A stretch of 64,000 bases of DNA. Origin: Hypoxylon rubiginosum (lineage: Eukaryota > Ascomycota > Sordariomycetes > Xylariales > Hypoxylaceae). This document shows, one piece after another, positions 56,875 to 64,000 of the stretch (positions within the stretch are counted from its first letter, which is position 1; each line of letters opens with the position of its first letter). The DNA is taken from contig CADCXA010000027.1 in assembly GCA_902806565.1 (NCBI GenBank), positions 682,001 to 746,000 of the forward strand, in the 5' to 3' direction. The notes beneath the pieces are model-generated. The model searched no databases. It saw nothing but the letters and a program-made list of their open reading frames with translations, and was not told the DNA's origin. The position numbers and the translations under genes are program-made.

Positions 56875-56905
56875 ATGTACGTACATACATACATACATAC
56901 GTACT
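56875..56905. repeat. (CATA)n microsatellite inside a palindromic frame
   Basis: A run of CATA tetramers is flanked on both sides by GTACGTAC/TACGTAC, so the ends are inverted copies of one another. Confidence 0.8.
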
Positions 56906-57564
56906 ACCGCTGGCGTTATAACCCAAACGGTACCTTCACCGGTACCCGGGCAGCCGGGGATTGCTGATGACAAGCCTGTCGAATGTCGAACTACCATAGT
57001 CCATACAGTCGTAGTTCCATAAGTTCCCTAGTTCCATAGCTACAAGGTAGCTTTCATCTTCGGGACTGATACAGGGGTGGCAAAAGATTAACGATGCTTT
57101 ACCTCGAGCTAAAAACACGAGTTGACACACAGGCGGAAGGGTAAGAAAAACCATAGCGAGAGAGACCGGGTATGGGGGTATGGGAGTATGGGAAATGCAC
57201 GCTCTAGCCGTCGTCATCCACGCACTCTCTCTCGTCACTACCTCACTACCGTTTCTCTTTTACTAGCTGGTCTCTACACCCTCCCTACCCTCCCCCCTCC
57301 CCAGTTATGACCACTACCCATCGTAACCGCCGCTACTACCTCTGCCACCTCTAAACCAACACCATCTAGCTTGTGAAGTCTCCAATCGACTGGCCCCGTC
57401 ACCTGACATTTCATATCCCATCACGTTTCAATCCCGGAAACCGTCAAACTGTTTCTCGGCCATTCATTCTACTTTGACTTCGCAACTGTCGGCTCATTCG
57501 GTAGAGCAACCGAGACGCCCGCTCTACGTATCTACATAGTAGACTTGTCTTCTACCATACCTAG

Positions 57565-57587
57565 TCATAGCCATAGCCATAGCCATA
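57565..57587. repeat. (CATAGC)n microsatellite
   Basis: About four copies of a CATAGC hexamer lie in the pyrimidine-rich region upstream of the C2H2 gene. Confidence 0.8.
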
Positions 57588-58905
57588 ACATCGCAGTGTT
57601 ATTGCTTCGCAACCACCTTTCTTAGCGGCCCGGCTAGGTAGTCCTTCGAGTCCCCCCCATGTTAACGAATCCCCTCTAATTCGTACATAGTACAGTCTAC
57701 TCGCGGCATACCCACGGACTCTAACCAACACGGACCTGAACGAAACTGCTGTGAGTTAGGTACCATTACAGCGATCCTCACATCTTACTTCCTATTGCTA
57801 TATATATTTTATATCGGCACTAGCCTCTTGGAGCCTTTCCACATGCTTTTGCGCCTCCCAGGGTCCTGACTTCTAATGGGATTGTCCGCCTGGTCGTCCC
57901 CTTGCGATCTCGTCAATTCGCCAGGTGCTACAAGTTGGAGGTGCTCGAGCCCTCTCTTTTCCCTTTTCGCGACCCGAACCCACGACTCCACAGCCAGGAA
58001 AGGAAGACGACCCCATTTCGTTGCCGGATTCATACTGATTCTCGGCCTGGCTGCTTCAGGTAGTAGCAATTAAGTTGGATAATATTGGTCTTAATCCACA
58101 CACCTCCCCTATATGACCGTAGGTACCTACTTGTTAACTCGCCTGCGATAATCCTCAACTTGGCCATTGATTCCTACTTGGGCTTGGTAGGAGGACGTAT
58201 AACTTCCTATCCTGGCGCCGCCTTGGGGGGTCTCGCCCTGGATTGCCCCCTCCTATTGGAACTCCTTTCTACTCCACGTCTACTGCAGTCTTGAATGCCG
58301 GGTGACGCCTCTTGTTGACCCGATATCTGACTCGACAGCTATTGAAACTGGGCCGTATTGACTCCCTCTACTATCTAGATCCCTAGGTTGGGTTATACTA
58401 CCGGTCCGTGCCCTTGCTCTGGATATCAAAGGGCCGTACCTAATCGAGAGCCAACATTCAATCTGGCTTAACTTGGGAGGATCTGGCTCAAAGGTGTTAT
58501 TGGCTTTTCGTCGGTTGATACTCGAATCATAAACCGGCTATGAAACGTTCTACTGTGGAATATATAATTATAATCCAGCAAACGATTCGAAACGGACGGG
58601 CTAGCTTCTCATCTACAGCATTTTGTGTCCTACTACGCCATAAGATCTCGTTTGCCGGCAGCGTGAATCTTATTTCTGTTTCTACCGAATAGTGTTACGG
58701 CACCATCAGTGTAAGAACTCTGTTTTGTTGTGTCTTTCTTCTCGTCCCTTTTCTAGCTTTTCTCTCTGAAGCAGTTGTCAATGTGAGGGATTCTCTCTTG
58801 CGGCACTGGTTCCAAACTATCCTAATTTCGTTTCTGTTGCTGGCCTGGGTCGTTTTCATATAAGGGCCTTGATATGACTTTCCTTCTCTCCTCTCTCTGA
58901 CTGGA

Positions 58906-59130
58906 GCCCACCTTGATCGTACACCATGGTCTGTTCCTGCACAAGAATTCACATCAAATATATATTGCAATCTATTTCTACACGAAAAGCTCGTCAAACA
59001 CACCACGATCCCTTTTTACACAAGAACACTTCTTGAAGACAGATCACAATCTGTCTCTACACACATATACATACTCTATTTCTATGCGGGGACACTTCTC
59101 GAACTTTTTATGATCTATTTCCTGTATCCA
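58906..59130 (+). repeat. Degenerate tandem repeat, units of ~40 bp, upstream of the C2H2 gene
   Basis: Sub-motifs 'TGTTCCTGCACAAGAA', 'TATTTCTACACGAAAAG', 'CCTTTTTACACAAGAACACT', 'TGTCTCTACACAC' and 'TATTTCTATGCGGGGACACT' follow each other at roughly 30-60-base spacing. They are interleaved with ATCACAATCT-like words. The array is strongly diverged. Confidence 0.55.
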
Positions 59131-59420
59131 GTATCTCATATCATACTAGGCCCAGTATTCTAGGCCAGATTATCTGCCACGCATAGATTTCAATCTCGGC
59201 GTCGCATTGAACATATACCGCTTACATACCCTTCCGAGCAAGGGTTCCATCCACACCTGGGGCTGTCTTCGAACGGTCCACACTATCCTTGTCCATTCGC
59301 CTTAGGGGACATCGGTACCTGGTCCACACTATCCATAGGCCCTGGGCTACCTGGTCTTCGCTGCACCGGACATATAAGTAGTCTCATTCGCACTCACATC
59401 ATCTTGGTATCGGGATCTAG

Positions 59421-61044
59421 ATGTCGGAGCCTAATAACCAAGAGATGGAGGTATTGGAGCTTGTCGAGCATGAGCAACCTGCTCGACCATACAAGTGCGA
59501 CTGGGCGGCAGGCACAGACAATGCGTGTCCCAAGGTACGTCTAGTCCGTCTGCGCTGGCCGCATAATCTTTATCAGATGGTGTTCATCTTCGTCGCTGTC
59601 GCTAATACGAATACAGAGCTTCAACCGAAAGTCAGACTTACAGAGACACCACCGAATACACACAAACGAGCGACCCTTTAGATGTACGATAGGTGGTTGT
59701 GAGAAATCTTTCATCCAACGGAGTGCTTTGACCGTACATATACGAACGCATACTGGGGAGAAGCCTCATGCATGTGAATACCTAGCCTGCGGAAAGCGGT
59801 TTTCAGATGTGAGTGGTTCGTCCCATTTGATGATGTTCGGGAAGGGTACTAATACAGTTTAGTCGTCGAGTTTAGCTCGACACCGACGAATTCATACAGG
59901 CAGACGGCCCTACATGTGTGCCCATGTTGGATGCACCAAAAGGTAAGTCATATATCGCGTGCCCCCGAAGCTGGTAGCTCACCTCTCCGACAGTTTTTGT
60001 CGAAAGACGACGATGGTGAAGCACCAGCAGCGAACTCACTCGCGATCCGACAATGGTATCAAATCTGACCCCAGCACCAGCAATCAGATGTGGGCGGACG
60101 GTACGCCAGTGACTTACGAGGCCCCGCCTCTCCAACGAGCGGCATCTTACAGTGGCTACTCCCAGCCTCCGGAGGATTACATGAACCCAGAAGAAATCAT
60201 GATGATTACACAGCGGCACAGCGTTTCCGCGGGCGGCCCTTCCCATGGCGAAGGACTTTGCGAACCGATGCAACAAGGGCAAAATCCCCAAAATCCTGGA
60301 GTTCAGATGCTGCGACAACCAACCAACATTGCGCCACCACATTCGTATTATGTGACGGAACGGAATAACCCAGGTGTTGCGACGATGAACACCGCTCAGA
60401 TGTCGTATCCTGAGCAACTTTCATACCACGTCACTCAGCAGGTACCTCGACAGCAGCCTGAGCAACATGGTCTCGCCATACCATACCATAGCACCAACAC
60501 GGCTGGACCTAACATGGCTGGACCAACCCGAAGCCCCTCTGTCCAGTCCCCGGGTGAGATGTACACGCATCTACCCCCGGCATCTTATTCAGAGTCGCCA
60601 ACCTACCAAGTTTATTCGCAAAACCCTCTTAACCAGGCTCTTGAGGTTTGTCGCCGGCAGGATCCTCGGGCCGCTCATCTTATCCCGGTCCCTCAACATC
60701 AGGTCACCCGAATCCCGCAAGCGCAATATGTCCAGCAGGTGCCTCAAATGCACCAGACGCATCAAATACATCAGGCACCTCACGTCACCCAGGTATCCCA
60801 GGCTCCCCAGGCCAGCCAGGTCTCTCAACAACAGCATATTCCAGGCGCTTACACACCGCCGTCGACCCAGGGTAACGAGCAATGGAGCCGCGGGATGGCA
60901 TACCAAGAGCCGGTCGATGCTGGTACCATCCACCAACTACCGAACTATGGAAACGAAATGTACCTTTGGGATGTGAAGCCGATAACAGACGATCCGACGC
61001 TGCAGATGCCCTCGGACCGAATCAACGAATTAAACAACTTGTGA
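59421..61044 (+). CDS. C2H2 zinc-finger transcription factor (four N-terminal fingers)
   Basis: Exons 59421-59534, 59617-59808, 59863-59942 and 59994-61044 (introns of 82, 54 and 51 bp) give 478 aa. Four consecutive C2H2 fingers span ~25-143. Finger 1 is the unusual one ([11 protein letters not shown], then [14 protein letters not shown]). Finger 2 has [19 protein letters not shown], finger 3 [19 protein letters not shown], and finger 4 [19 protein letters not shown]. Linkers are Krueppel-type (HTNERPF, HTGEKPH, HTGRRPY). The helices [24 protein letters not shown] and RKTTMVKH are those of a conserved filamentous-fungal factor family, but I cannot give a gene name. The remaining ~330 residues are Gln/Pro/His-rich and look like a disordered activation region ([15 protein letters not shown]). 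It should act in the nucleus; target genes are unknown. Exon joins were fixed by keeping the fingers continuous. Confidence 0.9.
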
Positions 61045-62073
61045 ACGACGCAACGAAGCGACTCACTCACGATTACGACGATCATTCTCTCCTATGTCGC
61101 CGGGAACTACCCGTGTATTATTATCCTTATTATTATAAGGAAGAACGAAAGGGTTTTGGTTTATATGTATTGGTGTTTAAAGAGAACTTGGATTTTAATA
61201 TGGCGGGAACGAGCCGTGTATTATTATTAGGAGGAGGAACACGAAGGGATTGGTTAATGTATTGGTGTTTCAAAAAAGGCTCGAGTCCTTAATGTCCCCC
61301 GGAACGGACAGTGTACCAGATAAGAAGAAACGGAAGGATTGGGTCGTGTATTGGTTTGTGTGTTGGCGTTAATGATGCTTCCAACTTATATCTTAATGCC
61401 ACGGGGAACGAGCCATGTAAGATAGGAAGAATGAAGCGTTGAAGAGGCTTGAGCCTTATGTCATCCTATCTACCCAGTTAAGGCGTGAATAAGACCTTCG
61501 GAAAGGTATGAAGTTCCTCAGCTGTGATGTGATTAGGTGCCTATCGGTACCTAATGGTACCTAAGGCACCCACCATTGGAAAGGTTGCGGTGCCCTTCTG
61601 TATGGAACGATACCAAGAATGGTAATACATACGTAAAAATAGAATTTATTATTAGGTTTCTCCTTTCATGTCCTTTTTGAAGGAATTATTTTATGCTTGA
61701 CGGTTTGAATTATGAATTCCTGTGGAATTGACCTACGAGATTTACTGCTAATCTTAACTACCAGTTGAATAATCTTATGTCTTCACCAGCAATTTTTGTA
61801 AATGCTACCTTTTTAGCAATGCTGGTACACTTACATGGAGTGTTGTGGGCATGGTTCTAAGACTTCTAGCATAGCAAATAAAAAGTTTATAAGAATTCAC
61901 CAGCACTATTCGGAGGATGCTAGCATACCTAGTCATTATGTAGGAATGATCCCGGAATCTTCGAACTGTTGTAGGACTGTCAAGGGCACTCGTACGGTTC
62001 TCTTAAGGGAGTCTTATTCTTCAGTTTTCAAGCCTAGCCGTGCTAACTACCATTACAGTCAACAGCCTCCTCC
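61045..62073. other. Shared 3' intergenic region, C2H2 / amidase genes
   Basis: About 1 kb lies between two convergent genes. It contains repeated AGGAAGAACGAA/GGGTTTTGG-like words after the C2H2 stop (61,135-61,330, with 'GGAACGAGCC' and 'TATTGGTGTTTAAAG/TATTGGTGTTTCAAA' each recurring) and GGTACCTAA twice at about 61,545-61,565. No coding potential was recognised. Confidence 0.5.
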
Positions 62074-64000
62074 TTAGAAGGCGGTGCGTCCCGTCTTGAT
62101 AGTCTTCAGCACGCCCTCGTCGGCGAGCTTCTCCCACATGTTCCACAGCATGAAGTCGCACCCTCTCTTGGCGATGACGCTTACGGTGACGGGAACCATC
62201 TCCTCGACGAAAGTCACGTTGCTCATGTACGGCACTTGCCCGATGGGGATCGTCATATCCACGCACCCGTAAATAGGGCAGATGCTGGCGCCGCTGACGC
62301 CCGCCCCGGCCGGCGTCACGGCCAGGAAGGACGTGTCGTTGGGGTTGTTGTTCATCGACTGCTCCCGATAGCTCGGCAGCCCACCGGTTCCAATGTCCCA
62401 CAGCATGATGCTCTCGCTACACGACTCGGGGGTCGAGTAGAGCACCTCGGACTCGAACCAGTCTACGGCTGCTCGCTTGACCGTCAGGGCTTCGGTATAC
62501 AGCTCCTCCGTATAGTACGACTCGTTGTACTGCCTCCACCCTGGCCGTCGTGCCGGGTCGATCGGAGGGAATCGGCCATCGTAGCGATCGGCCCATGCCT
62601 CCATGAGCGGCTTCCCCACCTCCTGGTACTGGGTCATGGAGTTGAGAACGCTGGTCGCGTTATTCAAATCGCGGTACTTCGGGACGTCGTCAGACGTGCT
62701 AGCCACGACCGCGGTCATGTTGAAGTTCTCGACTATCATGCCGAAGACGGCCGTCAGGTTCTTGATGAATGCCTGGAGCACCTCCTCCGCGGCCGGGTTT
62801 CTCAAGGGCAGGTATTCCGTGTAGAGGATGCGCTTCGGGAACCCGTACGAGTCGGGTGCCTCGAGCGCGGTCAGGCCCGTGATATTGCTGTCCTGGCACA
62901 TCTCGGGGACATACCAATTCTTAGCAAAATGCACCCAAGCATGGACATCCCGAGAGAACACGCCCGCCGTGTCCGTGGCCGCGCCGAGAGGCATGACTCT
63001 GTTGAGGGTCATCAGACCTTGGCTAGGTCTGTTGCCGTATGTTCCGGACACGGCCGCGGGTCGCCTCATCGAGGAGCCGGTGTCCGAGCCGATGGCGAAG
63101 TCGAGCCAGTCGTAAGCAGCGACGGAGCATCCGCCGCCGGACGAAGAGGCGGAGCAGGTGAGCCAGCCGTCGCCACGAGGATTGAAGGGGTAGTGCTCAT
63201 CCTGCCACTCCCACGGGTTCGCACCCGATGCGAACTGGGCCAGCTTGTATTTGCCAACTAAGACACCACCCAAATCGACGATGCGCTGAACGGATGGCGC
63301 GGTCTCGTTAGCGATTTCCACGATCTCGGCCCACGCCTGGCTGCCGCCAGACGTGATGAGACCCTTGATGTCGAATAAATCCTTGATAGCGACACGGTAT
63401 CCGGCAAACGGCCGAGAGTCGGCCCAGCTGTAGATTCGAGAGGGGACGGGAATCATTGGGTCCCAAAACCTAGATTGGAACACCTCCACGGGAGTAAATG
63501 TACCCTCGCCATCGTTGGATTCGTACGTGCCGTACAGAAAATCACGATGCGAGTCCCGGTACAGACGGTACACCGCGCCAAATGCTACCGAGGTCTCCGA
63601 GATGGATGCGGCGTAAGGCCCGGCGGTAATGTTGCTACCGCTCGGAGCTGCGACATAAGTAACTTGGACGTCTGTTGAGTCTGGGAAATATTATTAGCTT
63701 AGGTTAAGAACGCTTGCTAAATTACCTCGTGCAGGCTACAAGATGAAAGGGGAAATCAAACTTACATTGGCCATCATAAGTGGTATCTAAGAACAAATGC
63801 TTGGGTGCGAGCCCACTTATGTACCCAAGGGCACTTGAATCGAGGCTCGCTTTGCTGCTCGTACCATTGTGCACGATGTACAAGCCCTCCAGGAAATCCT
63901 CAGAGAACACGTCGTCGCCCTCGAGGTAACTCGCGATAACACCCTTTAGATAGTCGCCCGTCACTACTTCGTCTTCGGTAAAGATGACGGTAAACGGCAC
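62074..64000 (-). CDS. Amidase-signature family enzyme, 5' end beyond the window
   Basis: Visible exons on the minus strand are 64000-63766 (5' incomplete) and 63680-62074, joined across an 85-bp intron. Together they code ~613 residues. After a poorly conserved N-terminal region, the amidase-signature core follows. The catalytic Lys is in [13 protein letters not shown] (codon near 63,383), the Gly/Ser loop carrying the cis-Ser is CSASSSGGG (near 63,140), and the nucleophile Ser is in [12 protein letters not shown] (near 63,071). This Ser-cisSer-Lys triad hydrolyses amides; fungal members act on diverse small amides or esters, and the substrate cannot be told here. The GatA-like arrangement is the general family resemblance, not evidence of a tRNA amidotransferase role, because the extra N-terminal domain is typical of filamentous-fungal amidases. 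A signal peptide, if any, lies outside the window. Confidence 0.88.

Larger units (their letters stand above)
38102..59420. other. About 21 kb gene desert
   Basis: No gene could be supported. Open frames stay below ~125 codons, usually overlap frames on the other strand and carry no known motif. The stretch holds dispersed TACCTAGGTA and TAGGTACCTA palindromes, short tandem repeats (39,440-39,555; 53,848-53,870; 54,471-54,500; 56,875-56,905; 57,565-57,587; 58,906-59,130), hairpins (41,535-41,555; 42,520-42,541; 48,134-48,163) and a 43-base pyrimidine tract (44,430-44,472). Its last ~2 kb is pyrimidine-rich on the plus strand and is probably the promoter and leader of the C2H2 gene. I recognised no transposase, reverse transcriptase or LTR pair. 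Confidence 0.5.

Noticed and set aside
62236..63261. 341-codon plus-strand frame opposite the amidase gene
   Set aside because: It is the mirror of the amidase exon's GC-rich third positions; no recognisable motif, while the minus-strand frame has the full amidase signature.
1..64000. CRISPR arrays, telomeric TTAGGG runs, LTR pairs or transposase genes
   Set aside because: None was seen on reading. The microsatellites present have no spacer structure and no long terminal repeats were recognised.

Overview
This window looks like nuclear DNA of a filamentous ascomycete. Genes carry short spliceosomal introns of 50-170 bp with GTAAGT-like donors, CTAAC-like branch sites and YAG acceptors. The protein families are typical of Pezizomycotina, and Sordariomycetes is the best guess. 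An assignment to Xylariales would only be an impression from the long, non-repetitive intergenic DNA. I found no rRNA, tRNA, CRISPR array or intact transposon. All gene models were spliced by hand; exon coordinates are in each entry.

Layout. 1-17.3 kb is gene-poor: a single-pass surface protein (1970-3108), a 110-aa Cys-rich protein (9810-10209) and a possible remnant of a LaeA-like methyltransferase near 16 kb. 17.3-38.1 kb is a compact block of eight genes, seven of them housekeeping: a secreted App1-type (DUF2183) protein, prefoldin subunit 4, the arginine methyltransferase PRMT5/Skb1, the spliceosomal protein SmF, a UPF0587/CZIB zinc-binding protein, a mitochondrial PPR protein, the SPX-ankyrin-GDPD glycerophosphodiesterase Gde1, and the mitochondrial i-AAA protease Yme1. 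38.1-59.4 kb is a gene desert of about 21 kb holding short degenerate tandem repeats, hairpins and dispersed palindromes. 59.4-64 kb has a four-finger C2H2 transcription factor with a long pyrimidine-rich upstream region, then an amidase-signature enzyme that runs off the right edge.

How the genes relate. Most neighbours are unrelated housekeeping functions. Two divergent pairs share short intergenic regions (PFD4/PRMT5 and CZIB/PPR). PRMT5 and SmF are a convergent pair that belong to the same process: PRMT5 methylates Sm proteins during snRNP assembly. Mitochondrial proteostasis/RNA functions (PPR, Yme1) and phosphate/phospholipid functions (Gde1, App1-like) also occur in the block, but no operon-like logic should be read into this.

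The clearest signal not explained by genes is a family of perfect 10-bp palindromes, TACCTAGGTA. I located nine exact copies, against about 0.06 expected by chance in 64 kb. All are non-coding; one lies 21 bp before the PRMT5 start codon and one in the CZIB/PPR promoter.
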